Origin: Anaerotignum sp.
Lineage (GTDB): Bacteria; Bacillota; Clostridia; Lachnospirales; Anaerotignaceae
Direction of reading: 5' to 3'
NCBI GenBank assembly: GCA_020024255.1
Contig: JAHHTX010000004.1
Location: 1-42,100, forward strand
DNA length: 42,100 nucleotides
Part shown: piece by piece, positions 1 through 8,427 of the stretch
Layout of the letters: each line of letters starts with the position of its first letter
How positions within the stretch are numbered: the first letter of the stretch is position 1
Notes under the pieces: model-generated
What the model saw: the letters and a program-made list of their open reading frames with translations, nothing else
Told to the model about the DNA's origin: nothing
Databases searched by the model: none
Position numbers and translations under genes: made by a program

Positions 1-25
1 TAAGCTTGTACTTTTTGTAATGTAC

Positions 26-349
26 TCATACATTCTCTCCTTCCTGCATCATGATCAGATAATCCAATTTTGCCTCATATGGGTCAATATATATTTCTTC
101 TTCTGGTTTAGGTTCATAGTCAATGCGGATATTTTTCTTTTCCTCATCATAATAGTATTTTGTTACAAACCCTGCCCTAGGCTCACCCATAAAGAAGTTA
201 AATTCTCCTTCATATATTACGGCAAGCCCCTGTTCTATTAGCGTTTTTGATTCTTCCTCTGAAAAGTCATTACAATATGAAACAATTTCTTTATTCAAAC
301 CAAGATGTAATAACAATGAATCCACCACCTTATTCCAAATAATATACAT
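26..349 (-). CDS. Small phage protein of unknown function, downstream of tail fibre genes
   Basis: This is a 107-residue acidic protein that I do not recognise. The second half is rich in Glu, Asp and Tyr (YEPKPEEEIYIDPYEAK). No signal peptide or membrane segment is seen. It is the last gene of the late operon visible in the window, and its start overlaps the end of the preceding tail-associated gene by 20 bases, so the two are probably translationally coupled. Its position after the fibre genes fits a tail accessory or fibre-assembly protein, but that is inference from location. The start is the first ATG and has no clear Shine-Dalgarno, so it could lie slightly downstream. Confidence 0.55.
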   Translation of the reverse strand: MYIIWNKVVDSLLLHLGLNKEIVSYCNDFSEEESKTLIEQGLAVIYEGEFNFFMGEPRAGFVTKYYYDEEKKNIRIDYEPKPEEEIYIDPYEAKLDYLIMMQEGENV

Positions 350-1055
350 AATATTTAAGTTTCTGACCTGTTGTACTATGGTTGTTATAACTGTCGGTAG
401 CTATATTTCTGGTATCTATTTTTGCAATGAATTTATCTACTAATGGACAATATAAATTCTCCATCGTAGGGTAACTAGAAGGTTGTCCAACAGCAGGTTC
501 TTTAAAGCTTGCAAGTCCATCAGGGGAACCAACTGAACCCAAATAAGGTATCAATTCATACTCAAGCAAAGTATTTAGCGTAAAATAGTGACCCCAAAAA
601 TTTCTTTTATATTGGTCGTATATATAAACTCTGATGTTTACTTGTCTGGTTTTAGTCATACCATCAATACCTGTAGTAATCTCAACTCTTGTGTTGGAAT
701 TTACAGTCGCACCACTAGCCAATGGCTTTCCAGATACAATACCAAATTTTACTAACTTCACTTTTTTGCCAAAATCAAACGTTAACGTTTCAATCTTTCC
801 AGGTCCATTTAGAGGCGGTATAAAAACTTCTAAAACTTTATATTTTAGTTCCGAAGCGTTTAGCTCCAGTGTTTTTTTTGTGTTTGTAAGAATGATATCC
901 AATTTTCCAAGAACTGTATGATTACTGGAATCACCACCTGTTCCTATGCTGGAATTAAAGCTGTCTAGTATCTTTGCCAATTTTCCAAAAACTGTCGGTT
1001 TTTCTTTTCCGTCATCCGACTGCCCCAAAAATAATAAAAAGTCTTTCAAACTCAT
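330..1055 (-). CDS. Tail-associated protein, unknown fold
   Basis: The protein has about 241 residues. I place the start at the ATG of MSLKDFLLFLG because it forms an ATGA overlap with the stop of the upstream tail-fibre-like gene; an in-frame upstream ATG would overlap that gene more. Near the N-terminus two similar segments occur, PTVFGKLAKILDSF and HTVLGKLDIILTN, about 30 residues apart, which looks like a small internal duplication, possibly of amphipathic helices. The rest is polar and beta-rich in appearance. The location after the fibre gene suggests a baseplate or fibre accessory protein. No catalytic motif is visible and I do not recognise the family. Confidence 0.6.
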   Translation of the reverse strand: MSLKDFLLFLGQSDDGKEKPTVFGKLAKILDSFNSSIGTGGDSSNHTVLGKLDIILTNTKKTLELNASELKYKVLEVFIPPLNGPGKIETLTFDFGKKVKLVKFGIVSGKPLASGATVNSNTRVEITTGIDGMTKTRQVNIRVYIYDQYKRNFWGHYFTLNTLLEYELIPYLGSVGSPDGLASFKEPAVGQPSSYPTMENLYCPLVDKFIAKIDTRNIATDSYNNHSTTGQKLKYYVYYLE

Positions 1056-1462
1056 GCCTGCACCTCCTCTATAGCTTCTCTCCACACTGCGCCGCTACTG
1101 TCTTTTGTGGTGCGCACTGTATAAGATGCCTGTACCGTTCTTCCATCTTCTCCATAAAAGGTATATGCCTCTGTCATATCATTCTCCCCATTTCTTGTGG
1201 TCACTCTTTGGGCTTTCAGCTTATTTCCTGCCGTGGTCACAATCTTTTCTATGTAGCTGCCATTCCCCTTATCTTCTGTCAATCGGGTACAGCCCACCCA
1301 GCTAAGAGGATTGTCAAAGTCAGGAGGAATCTCCACCTTCCTTCCTGCAATTTCCTCCAAAATTCCGTCAATTATATCTAAATCCTCATTGATGATTGCA
1401 ATGTCTGCATATTCGTTATACTTGGGTTTTTTTAGTTTATATGTTGTTGTTAAATCTGGCAT
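1052..1462 (-). CDS. Phage tail fibre-like / tail appendage protein
   Basis: The 136-residue protein begins with TTYKLKKPKYNEYADIAIIN followed by EDLDIIDG. This is the N-terminal signature of many phage tail-fibre and collar proteins that dock on the baseplate (KP..xEYxDI..IN.N.D.ID). The remainder (FYGEDGRTVQASYTV and similar) looks beta-rich and lacks a long receptor-binding part, so this is a short fibre or an adaptor. It follows the YmfQ/XkdU-like baseplate gene, which is the normal fibre position in PBSX-type tails, and overlaps the next gene by ATGA. Assignment to the fibre class rests on the N-terminal motif and the position. Confidence 0.7.
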   Translation of the reverse strand: MPDLTTTYKLKKPKYNEYADIAIINEDLDIIDGILEEIAGRKVEIPPDFDNPLSWVGCTRLTEDKGNGSYIEKIVTTAGNKLKAQRVTTRNGENDMTEAYTFYGEDGRTVQASYTVRTTKDSSGAVWREAIEEVQA

Positions 1463-1463
1463 A

Positions 1464-2003
1464 TCACAACGCCACCTCCTTCAATGCCTGCCATGTCCGT
1501 TTTTTTGCATCTCCCCATGTCATCGGCTTATCTTTCACCATGCCCCATGTATTGTATTTAATCACAATCCCATATCCCAAGTGAGCCGGTTTGATTTCTT
1601 CAATGGCTTGTTTCAAATCTTCCATATTTGGTGGTATTCCAATTACAGAAAGCATTTTAATTTGAAACTGGTACAGATGGTTTTCCTCTATAACCTCCAC
1701 TTCTCCGTTGACAAAACTTTCCGCCACATTTTTCATCATTTCCACTGTAGTTGTACCAACGCCACGCATTTTCGCCCGTACTACCGACCGGCGAATTTCA
1801 TAGGATTTTTTCACGTCACCTTCAATGCCATACATTTTTTCCCAATATGTCAATCCCCATGTTGCCGTATCCAAAAAAAGCTGTGCCATTACATCTTCCA
1901 CAGCCAATTCCGCTGCTGTTCCTGCTTGTTCAATGGCACTTTGCAATTCCACTACAGCCACACTTTTTCTGTAATCATCCGGCAAGAGATAAATTAGATT
2001 CAT
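1464..2003 (-). CDS. Baseplate protein, YmfQ/XkdU (DUF2313) family
   Basis: The 179-residue protein starts MNLIYLLPDDYRKS and contains DTATWGLTYWEKMYGI followed by EIRRSVVRAKMRGVGTTT. These are characteristic of the YmfQ/XkdU (DUF2313, Mu gp48-like) family. In PBSX- and Mu-like contractile tails this protein lies at the end of the baseplate wedge, next to the J-like protein, and connects the wedge to the fibres. Its length is usual for the family. The start overlaps the 3' end of the baseplate J gene by 4 bases, which supports both the start choice and coupled translation. Confidence 0.88.
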   Translation of the reverse strand: MNLIYLLPDDYRKSVAVVELQSAIEQAGTAAELAVEDVMAQLFLDTATWGLTYWEKMYGIEGDVKKSYEIRRSVVRAKMRGVGTTTVEMMKNVAESFVNGEVEVIEENHLYQFQIKMLSVIGIPPNMEDLKQAIEEIKPAHLGYGIVIKYNTWGMVKDKPMTWGDAKKRTWQALKEVAL

Positions 2004-3058
2004 GAAACCACCTCTTGTATATCCATATTTCCGGCAACCTGTATTTCTTTTTTGCCAATCACCACAGCATCTGTCTTGCCATTTAAAAGAAATGTTTTCA
2101 CAGATACCACACCTTCTATTTCATAGAACATAGACAAACATTTGTAATAATCTACTGCGTCCAAATGAAATACACTTTCTCGTATATACTCTTGAAATCG
2201 ATTCGCATAGCGTTTTTTTACTTCTGCAAGCGTTGTAGAAGGTGCAATCTGTAAACTGGCTTGGATATTCAGGAAAACCTCTGTCGGTGCTTGCACAGTT
2301 ACCGTGGCACCAATTGGACGTTCTTCTTCAATGTGTATACGCACCTTTTGCAGAATTTCTTCCCCGGGGCTTCTCCCGTTTGCGGTAATGGGCATAACTG
2401 TCACAGTCCCTGCACCGTTATCCAAAGGAAATACACGAGCATCCCCCACACCCTCTACTTCCATTGCCCATAAACGATAATGATATTTATTTCCGCTAGT
2501 GGCCGGAAGCCGTAAGTGCAAAAGAATACGCTCCACAAGTTCCTCATCTGTTTCCCGCTCTGTGCCGCCAAGAATATTTTCCGCATTAAAAACCTCTGAC
2601 ACACCAAAAATCTCTGTAGGCAGTCGATTGATTTGTTTTGCCAAAACATTGTACTTGTCCCCTGTTTCCTGTGCTTGTATAGGCAGTGTAACACTCCCAC
2701 TTTCTGCAATCGCCCCTTCTTTGGTAACTGCAAAAATAATTCCGCTTTCTGTACTGCACAATGTTCCTGTTTTAATCTTTGTGCCCTGCTCCCCCATAAA
2801 TGTACATTGACCTTTGGCATATTGTCCTTCTTTACGATAAATGCCATATTCAGCGCCACGTTTGTCTATATACTCTCCTGCAGAAGTATCCAGAAACATA
2901 ATGCCAAGCATTTTTTCAAATTGTGCATAAACCGCTTCCAATTCGTAGGATACCGGACTAATCATATCATGAACAAAAGAACCTTCTCTTTTATCTGTCA
3001 TGCTGACCTGTTCCAAAATATCCTTTTTTATATTTTCATATATCCTGTCCTCATACAT
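2000..3058 (-). CDS. Baseplate J-like protein (XkdT family)
   Basis: The 352-residue protein belongs to the baseplate J/gp47 family. It has the N-terminal segment with GSFVHDMISPVSYELEAVYA, the conserved LDTSAGEYIDKRGAEYGIYR, and GGTERETDEELVERIL with LPATSGNKYHYRLWA. In P2 (gpJ), Mu (gp47) and PBSX (XkdT) it forms the wedges of the contractile-tail baseplate. It is preceded without gap by the XkdS-like gene and followed by the XkdU-like gene, which is the canonical order. Length and motifs match the family and nothing is truncated. Confidence 0.93.
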   Translation of the reverse strand: MYEDRIYENIKKDILEQVSMTDKREGSFVHDMISPVSYELEAVYAQFEKMLGIMFLDTSAGEYIDKRGAEYGIYRKEGQYAKGQCTFMGEQGTKIKTGTLCSTESGIIFAVTKEGAIAESGSVTLPIQAQETGDKYNVLAKQINRLPTEIFGVSEVFNAENILGGTERETDEELVERILLHLRLPATSGNKYHYRLWAMEVEGVGDARVFPLDNGAGTVTVMPITANGRSPGEEILQKVRIHIEEERPIGATVTVQAPTEVFLNIQASLQIAPSTTLAEVKKRYANRFQEYIRESVFHLDAVDYYKCLSMFYEIEGVVSVKTFLLNGKTDAVVIGKKEIQVAGNMDIQEVVS

Positions 3059-3487
3059 TCACACCCACACCTCCAATGCCGTTTTCCCATATACCGTTTC
3101 CATATCCCCCACCACAGTTAAAAATCCTTTTTCAAAACCCACCTGCACATTGGATATACTGCGAATATAGGGGTTGATGAGAAGCGCTTCCTCAATATAC
3201 CGCACACATTCTGCCTTGGTAAGATTTGGCGTATAGCTTTCCCCAATCAGGTTGTCTATCTCGCTGCCAAAATCAGTGCTATATATTTCCCACCTGTACC
3301 GTACTGTTTTTAATGCCTTATAGGCCCATGTCTCAATGGCAAGGTTGCCTGTTACAATATCATAATCTCCGTTTTTTAATAAGGGAATATTATGGATAAA
3401 GTCCCAAGCGACCTCTTTATACAACGGCAGTTCCTCCACTGTATCTTCTTGCACATGATCTCCAAAAAACGGAAATAGCTGTCCCAT
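3059..3487 (-). CDS. Baseplate wedge protein, XkdS (DUF2634) family
   Basis: The 142-residue protein contains VAWDFIHNIPLLKNGDYDIV, then ETWAYKALKTVRYRWEIYS and DFGSEIDNLIG. This is the DUF2634/XkdS signature, related to gp25-like (P2 gpW) baseplate lysozyme-like wedge proteins without an obvious catalytic site. It assembles with the J-like protein encoded immediately downstream. Both the position between the XkdR-like and XkdT-like genes and the length agree with the family. Confidence 0.88.
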   Translation of the reverse strand: MGQLFPFFGDHVQEDTVEELPLYKEVAWDFIHNIPLLKNGDYDIVTGNLAIETWAYKALKTVRYRWEIYSTDFGSEIDNLIGESYTPNLTKAECVRYIEEALLINPYIRSISNVQVGFEKGFLTVVGDMETVYGKTALEVWV

Positions 3488-3497
3488 AGCCTCCCTC

Positions 3498-3911
3498 CTA
3501 CTTCAATTTGCATACGACAATAAACTGCTGCTGGTCTTGTCGCATAAGAAGTAATAGTTCTTCTCCAACAACAAAATCATCCAATGTGGTATATGTGCCG
3601 TCTGGTATGCCAATGGTATTCTGCATATGTGTATGAGAGGAAAACGCTTCATAATGTCCGCCACCACTTGTAGCCTGCGTTTCTCCTTCTGCATTGGTGA
3701 TTGCCAAGCTCCACCGTCTTTCGTATCCTTTCAGCAAAAAGGAATTGATTTTCAAATCCTCTCGTTCCACAACAATATCCCCGACCCGTACAGCCAAAGG
3801 TACAACAGTTTCTACAGTACCAATTAAAAAAGGAACGGGGTTGTCTGCCGCTCCTTCCTTTCGCATCATGCCAATTAGGCTGCCATATGGGTTTTCATCA
3901 TTTTTTGCCAT
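3498..3911 (-). CDS. Baseplate protein, XkdR (DUF2577) family
   Basis: About 137 residues from MAKNDENPYGSLIGMMRKEG. The family signature is the short protein with an internal FSSHTHMQ segment and an OB-like beta-rich core (VGDIVVEREDLKINSFLL), as in XkdR/DUF2577. I prefer this start to an ATG seven codons upstream, because the conserved reading starts here. It overlaps the end of the XkdQ-like gene by 14 bases. In PBSX-like phages it lies between the hydrolase-like XkdQ and XkdS and is a structural part of the baseplate hub or spike. Sure of family and context; the molecular role is inferred. Confidence 0.82.
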   Translation of the reverse strand: MAKNDENPYGSLIGMMRKEGAADNPVPFLIGTVETVVPLAVRVGDIVVEREDLKINSFLLKGYERRWSLAITNAEGETQATSGGGHYEAFSSHTHMQNTIGIPDGTYTTLDDFVVGEELLLLMRQDQQQFIVVCKLK

Positions 3912-4866
3912 CGTTCCCACTCTCCTTTTCATCCATCATATTTTCAAAATTCAATACCAGACGGTTGGTGTAAATGCCGTTTTTCCAGTTGTGGCTGTCC
4001 TCGTCAATATAGAAAATACCCACAAGTCCTGTATAAGGCTCTTTTACCCTCACTTTTCTGCCTGTTTTGTATGTCACATCTCCTAAATTGGTAACTGTAA
4101 TTTTCCTGTCCAGTCTATGCAGCAGTTTCTTGGCTTTTTGGGTGAAATCCTCTTTGTTATCGGTTACACGCATAATCTCTGTCATATAGCCATATTTTTT
4201 GCTGTCCTCTTCATTTTGGAACTCTCTTATCAGCTTATCTTCTTTGTTGTATACACGGACACGGTTTATCATTGCATTTAGTGTTTCTGATACATTGGCA
4301 GTCAAAAGATTGATGCCGCTTTCTAAGGGTGTACATTCCTCCACACCCTTTTCCAATACCATTAGCTTTTCTCCTTGAAACTCACAAAAATATTTTTTGT
4401 CATTGGCTACAGTATAGGCAGTCATGATGATATCATATAGATTGACACCAAGAAAATTTCTCTTAATTGCTTTTCCGGTGCTTGCAATCTTTCCGGTTTG
4501 GATTCCAAAATCACCGCAAACCTTTTTTACAATGGCTTCCGGTGTCATTTTGGAAAAAACATAACTTCCCTTATTTTTCTTTAAATAAATGCCAAAATCG
4601 TTACAGGTAAAGTCTATTTCATTGCCATCTGTCCGTTTGTTTTTTGTCCAAACAACACCATGAAACAAAACCTTATCTTTTTCTATCATGCGTATCTGAT
4701 CACCTACATGAATTTCTACGACCCATGTCCTTTTGTCTGCGGAAGAATGAACAATGCCAAAATCCAAACTACGACAGCAGCTGCGATATTCTCCCCGCAA
4801 AGTTACACTGGTTACAACTCCCGTAATCTCACGTTCTCCTTCTTTACTTCGTAAAAACATCCGCAT
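3898..4866 (-). CDS. Baseplate hub protein, XkdQ/YqbQ family (gpD-like)
   Basis: The protein has about 322 residues. An AGGAG stands 8 bases before the ATG of MRMFLRSKEG; a GTG two codons upstream is too close to that site. Segments such as IHVGDQIRMIEKDKVLFHGVV, TPEAIVKKVCGDFGI and VKEPYTGLVGIFYIDEDSH are typical of XkdQ/YqbQ, related to phage late control gene D and T4 gp27 hub proteins. The family is sometimes labelled hydrolase, but I see no clear catalytic site. It lies between the LysM protein and XkdR-like gene, the conserved Xkd order. Confidence 0.87.
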   Translation of the reverse strand: MRMFLRSKEGEREITGVVTSVTLRGEYRSCCRSLDFGIVHSSADKRTWVVEIHVGDQIRMIEKDKVLFHGVVWTKNKRTDGNEIDFTCNDFGIYLKKNKGSYVFSKMTPEAIVKKVCGDFGIQTGKIASTGKAIKRNFLGVNLYDIIMTAYTVANDKKYFCEFQGEKLMVLEKGVEECTPLESGINLLTANVSETLNAMINRVRVYNKEDKLIREFQNEEDSKKYGYMTEIMRVTDNKEDFTQKAKKLLHRLDRKITVTNLGDVTYKTGRKVRVKEPYTGLVGIFYIDEDSHNWKNGIYTNRLVLNFENMMDEKESGNDGKK

Positions 4867-4877
4867 TGTCACATCTC

Positions 4878-5528
4878 CTATGGTATTCTGTATTTCTGCC
4901 CCGGAAAAATCAAGTTAGGATTTTTTCCAATCACCCCTTTATTTGCTTCGTAAATTTTTCGCCATTGATTGGGATTTCCATATACCTTTCTTGCAATGTT
5001 GTATAAACAGTCCCCTTTTTTCACTACGTACTCTTTTGGTTTCTTTGTTTCTCCCTTTGGCCTTGTACCGTTTCCGGTCTTATCATTTTTCTGTACTATA
5101 GCCGTCTGCATTGGTGTATGCTCCCGTAAATGCAAAGTATATGTAATATCGCCGTTATCTTCCTTTTTCTGCCCGTATTTAATGGATTCAATATGAAAGA
5201 CTGCATTTATCTTTGCTCCTTCCTCATCGGCAATCACAAGCCGTACAAGGGCCTTTTCCTTGCACCATCTTACCAAAAGACGAACGTAGTCCATAGCTGT
5301 CTGAACAGGTACGGTCACACGGTTTCGGAAATCGTATTCTTTTGTGGTAAAAAAGCCTTCCAGCACAATACTTTCCGGCTTGCGATGACCTGTTAAATTT
5401 AAATCTCCAATCTCCGTTGCCCGTACTGTTTCAATATCAATGCCTACTTCCGTTTCATATCCCTCCGGTGTAACAGGCAGAAGAAGAGAAACCCCTTCCT
5501 TTTCATTTTTCAGCCAAAATTCAAACAT
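4878..5528 (-). CDS. LysM-domain tail protein, XkdP family
   Basis: About 216 residues. The N-terminal ~150 residues are the XkdP-type tail domain (LPVTPEGYETEVGIDIETV, then LEGFFTTKEYDF). Residues ~165-216 are a LysM peptidoglycan-binding domain (EYVVKKGDCLYNIARKVYGN, later NPNLIFPGQKYRIP). It bridges the tape measure and the hub and probably helps the tail tip engage the cell wall. The start is the ATG preceded by GGAGG with 8-base spacing; the upstream in-frame ATG contains that ribosome site within its own codons and is therefore rejected. The gene follows the tape measure by 4 bases. Confidence 0.9.
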   Translation of the reverse strand: MFEFWLKNEKEGVSLLLPVTPEGYETEVGIDIETVRATEIGDLNLTGHRKPESIVLEGFFTTKEYDFRNRVTVPVQTAMDYVRLLVRWCKEKALVRLVIADEEGAKINAVFHIESIKYGQKKEDNGDITYTLHLREHTPMQTAIVQKNDKTGNGTRPKGETKKPKEYVVKKGDCLYNIARKVYGNPNQWRKIYEANKGVIGKNPNLIFPGQKYRIP

Positions 5529-5532
5529 AAAG

Positions 5533-7536
5533 CTAACCTCCATATGTTTCTGAAGCTTTTTGCAGTTCCATAACCAACGCAGATGCTATCTTTTGTATAT
5601 CCGCATCTTCTCGTACCACAATGCTGTCTGCCAATTTCCCGATATTTACGCCGTTTCCTTGACTGCCTTTTGTATTCACTTCGGCTCTTGTCAAAACTCG
5701 TTCTCCCTCATGTAAAAGTGCCGGATAATTGTCATAGGGAACACGTGGCAATCCTGTAGCATGAAAACCGCCTTTTGAACCATTATGTTCATAATTTCTT
5801 TTTAAGAGCCCTGATATAAAACTGCCCCCACCTTTACTTTTTGTATCAGCAATTGCATTTTCCATCCTTGTGCTGGTATACCCTTTGGAAAACTCATTTC
5901 CCATGGCTCTGCCAAATTCTAAATAATCCCCGTTTTCTACTAAACTGCTGCGAATGCTTGATACAATGTCCCGTTCTGCTTTCAGCTTCTTTTGCATTTC
6001 TTCGCTGTTTTTATAGGCAATCTCTGCATCTGTATAAGCCTCCCACATTACTTTTTGCGCTTCGATACCTTCCAGTTTTTTGCTGCGAATTGTTTCCGAT
6101 GCCTGCTGGAGTGCAGCCATCATTTTTTCTTGGTGTTGGTTTTCCATTTCCGCTTCATATTCACCAATCATACTATATGCTTCCTTTAATTTATCTCCTT
6201 CCTCTCCTGTATAAAACTCTACTTGCTTTGTCATGCCTTTTTTTAAAGTTTCGTTGTAGGCATTCCCTGCTGCTATCTCCATCTCCTTTTTGGCACTTTC
6301 AAGTTGCCCCAACATCCCTATAAATGTATCTTTTGTGGCATTAACAGCATTGTGAAATTTTCCTCCTTCTCCTGTTGCTGTTTTTAGTGCATCTACAACC
6401 ATAACATCACTAATTTTCCCCTCACTCATCATATCTTTCACTTCTGAAAATGATTTTCCTGTGTTTATGGCAATATATTCCAAAGGGTCAAAACCCCAAC
6501 CAACCATTTGCCGCCTATCTTGCCCAGTCAATGTTTTACTATTTATAGTCTGTGCAACCGCATAGGAAATCCCCGAAAAATTTTCTACCTTTCCCATAGC
6601 AACATCTCCAATATATTCAATCATTTCCATCAGATTTTCTTTTTCTACACCATATACAAGCATTTCCCTCCCTTTCTCAAGCATTACAGAGGTATCATAG
6701 GGTGTTGTATCACCATATTTTTTAATGTTTTCATATAGCTGTTTTCCTGTATCATCACTGGTCATAGACATATAGTTTTGCTTCATCAGTTCTCTTTCAG
6801 CCGCAAGAGAACTGCCTCGTTCCACTTTTCCTTGCATATCCGCAATCGTTTCTCCATGCAAAGTTTTCACTTCATCTCGAAGCAAATCATCTTTCATATT
6901 TTGTTTTTCTGCCAGTGCATTGATTGCACCTGTCAATCCACCAACAGCAGCGCCTACTGCCGCTCCTACGGGACCTGCAATACTCCCCATAGCTGCACCC
7001 TGCACCAAACCACCGCCAACAGCACCAACAGCATGACCGGTCTGGCTGCCAAACATACTGGTTGCCATAACATTTCCAAAATTTTGTGTGGCAGCACCTA
7101 TCATATTGCCTAATCCTGCTGTTGCCAACCCCTCTCGAAGACTTCCCCCTTGAATGGGCGAACGTACGGCTTGTGCATTACTTCTGCGGCTGGTTTCCCT
7201 TGCAAGTTCATTTTCTATTTTCTTTGCTTCTTTTGCTGCCTGTATTAAACGGTCATGTTCTCTGACTAATTGGTCAAGCTGTATCTGTTTCTTTTTATAT
7301 GCCTCTTCCGCTCCTATCGCTTCATGCTTCACTGCTTTTTCCAATTCCTTTAGAGATTGTTTTGCCTGTATAATGTCAATTTTGACAGCTGCTTTCTTTT
7401 CAAATACACGTTCTTGCAATTTTCGGTACTCTGCAACCTGCTGAGATAAATCTCTGACACCACCCTGCATTTTTTTCATACTTTCCGTCATTCTGTCATG
7501 TGCTTTGAAAACAATGCTAAGGTTTTTACTTCCCAT
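5533..7536 (-). CDS. Tail tape measure protein (XkdO-like)
   Basis: About 667 residues, starting at MGSKNLSIVFKAHDRM behind AGGAGGTGAAACAC; an upstream in-frame ATG has no ribosome site. The N-terminal ~120 residues are predicted coiled coil. Residues ~165-215 form a Gly/Ala-rich hydrophobic stretch (AVGAVGGGLVQGAAMG) typical of tape-measure membrane segments. The C-terminus has GLPRVPYDNYPALLHEGERV with LTRAEV, a very common tape-measure end. It sets tail length and passes DNA through the host membrane. It follows a transcription terminator of the MORN gene, so late transcription must read through that terminator or start anew. Confidence 0.92.
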   Translation of the reverse strand: MGSKNLSIVFKAHDRMTESMKKMQGGVRDLSQQVAEYRKLQERVFEKKAAVKIDIIQAKQSLKELEKAVKHEAIGAEEAYKKKQIQLDQLVREHDRLIQAAKEAKKIENELARETSRRSNAQAVRSPIQGGSLREGLATAGLGNMIGAATQNFGNVMATSMFGSQTGHAVGAVGGGLVQGAAMGSIAGPVGAAVGAAVGGLTGAINALAEKQNMKDDLLRDEVKTLHGETIADMQGKVERGSSLAAERELMKQNYMSMTSDDTGKQLYENIKKYGDTTPYDTSVMLEKGREMLVYGVEKENLMEMIEYIGDVAMGKVENFSGISYAVAQTINSKTLTGQDRRQMVGWGFDPLEYIAINTGKSFSEVKDMMSEGKISDVMVVDALKTATGEGGKFHNAVNATKDTFIGMLGQLESAKKEMEIAAGNAYNETLKKGMTKQVEFYTGEEGDKLKEAYSMIGEYEAEMENQHQEKMMAALQQASETIRSKKLEGIEAQKVMWEAYTDAEIAYKNSEEMQKKLKAERDIVSSIRSSLVENGDYLEFGRAMGNEFSKGYTSTRMENAIADTKSKGGGSFISGLLKRNYEHNGSKGGFHATGLPRVPYDNYPALLHEGERVLTRAEVNTKGSQGNGVNIGKLADSIVVREDADIQKIASALVMELQKASETYGG

Positions 7537-7559
7537 GTGTTTCACCTCCTTTTCCCATG

Positions 7560-7587
7560 AAAAAAGCACCCCTTTTCAGAGTGCTTT
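7560..7587 (-). terminator. Rho-independent terminator of the MORN lipoprotein gene
   Basis: On the minus strand AAAGCAC, an 11-base loop and GTGCTTT are followed by a T run. It lies just after the MORN gene stop and before the tape-measure ribosome site, so it closes the lipoprotein gene as its own transcription unit inside the tail operon. Confidence 0.75.
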
Positions 7588-7598
7588 CTTGTACTGTA

Positions 7599-8375
7599 TT
7601 ATTCATGATAACTTATTGCAAACATAACAGTATTGGTATAGCCACCACCTACATTTTCAAAACTGTGAAAACCAACAGGCATTGCATACAACGTTGGTAA
7701 GGTATCTCCATTATAAATATTTTGCAATTCACCCATCATTAAAAATTCATACGCATTGAGATTATCATCCAAAGCTAAAATATAAGTATATTTGTCTTCA
7801 CCTTCAGATGTACTGGTAATATTTGCTGTAGTTAAACTATCCAACTTCAAAATTTTTCCTTCATATTTCTCTATTTCTTTTGTTAACATTTTATACGAAA
7901 CACCTTCATTTACCTCGCCTTGGATTACATCGAAACCATTTGCTGGAAAATAATTTTCGTGTTCACGCATAAAATCCAATGAAACTGTAAAAATATCCAC
8001 ATATTCCCTATCTTTTTCCGGCATAGCTGCAGCAGTTTCCAAGAGATTTACAAGAGATATCTCCCAAACTCCATTTTTGTACTTTCCTGCTTCAACAGTT
8101 CCATCTTCCCATGTAGTCTTGCCTTGTCCGTTAAAAGTTCCATTTTCAAAATTTCCTTCATAGGTCCACTTGACATTTTGTGCATTTATACTTTCAAATT
8201 TTCCTTTTCCATTTGGCACACCATCTACCAGCTGCCCTGTATATGTGCCAGTCCGCTCTTTTTCATCGAGTTGTATTGTGATTTCTTTGTCTGTGACTTC
8301 CTTCGTGCCTCCGCTGCAAGCCGTTATCCCTATTGATAATAAGACACATAAAATCATACAAATTCCTTTTTTCAA
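7599..8375 (-). CDS. MORN-repeat lipoprotein, probable lysogenic-conversion (moron) gene
   Basis: About 258 residues from a TTG start with GGGAGG 8 bases upstream; an upstream ATG lies inside the promoter palindrome. The N-terminus KKGICMILCVLLSIGITAC is a lipoprotein signal peptide, with Cys20 as the lipidated residue, so the mature protein should be membrane-anchored outside the cell. Residues ~43-105 carry about three MORN-like repeats (GTYTGQLVDGVPNGKGKF, TYEGNFENGTFNGQGK, EDGTVEAGKYKNG). The C-terminal ~150 residues are unrecognised (contains EGKILKLDSLTTANI). It has its own promoter and terminator and lies between tail chaperone and tape measure, which fits an acquired gene expressed by the lysogen. 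The function is unknown; surface modification or superinfection exclusion are possibilities only. Confidence 0.8.
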   Translation of the reverse strand: MKKGICMILCVLLSIGITACSGGTKEVTDKEITIQLDEKERTGTYTGQLVDGVPNGKGKFESINAQNVKWTYEGNFENGTFNGQGKTTWEDGTVEAGKYKNGVWEISLVNLLETAAAMPEKDREYVDIFTVSLDFMREHENYFPANGFDVIQGEVNEGVSYKMLTKEIEKYEGKILKLDSLTTANITSTSEGEDKYTYILALDDNLNAYEFLMMGELQNIYNGDTLPTLYAMPVGFHSFENVGGGYTNTVMFAISYHE

Positions 8376-8398
8376 TACTACCGCCTCCCTTTTTTCGC

Positions 8399-8427
8399 AT
8401 AATATCACATTATGCAACATCAGTCAA
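8399..8427 (-). promoter_or_regulatory. Sigma-A-type promoter with operator-like inverted repeat for the MORN gene
   Basis: On the minus strand TTGACT, 17 bases and TATTAT give a good promoter. The inverted repeat GCATAAT-5 bases-ATTATGC (8397-8415) covers the -10 and half of the spacer, so a bound protein would block polymerase. The -35 overlaps the stop codon of the frameshifted chaperone frame. The spacer contains GTTGCATAATG, which also occurs in the lysogeny region. Confidence 0.7.
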
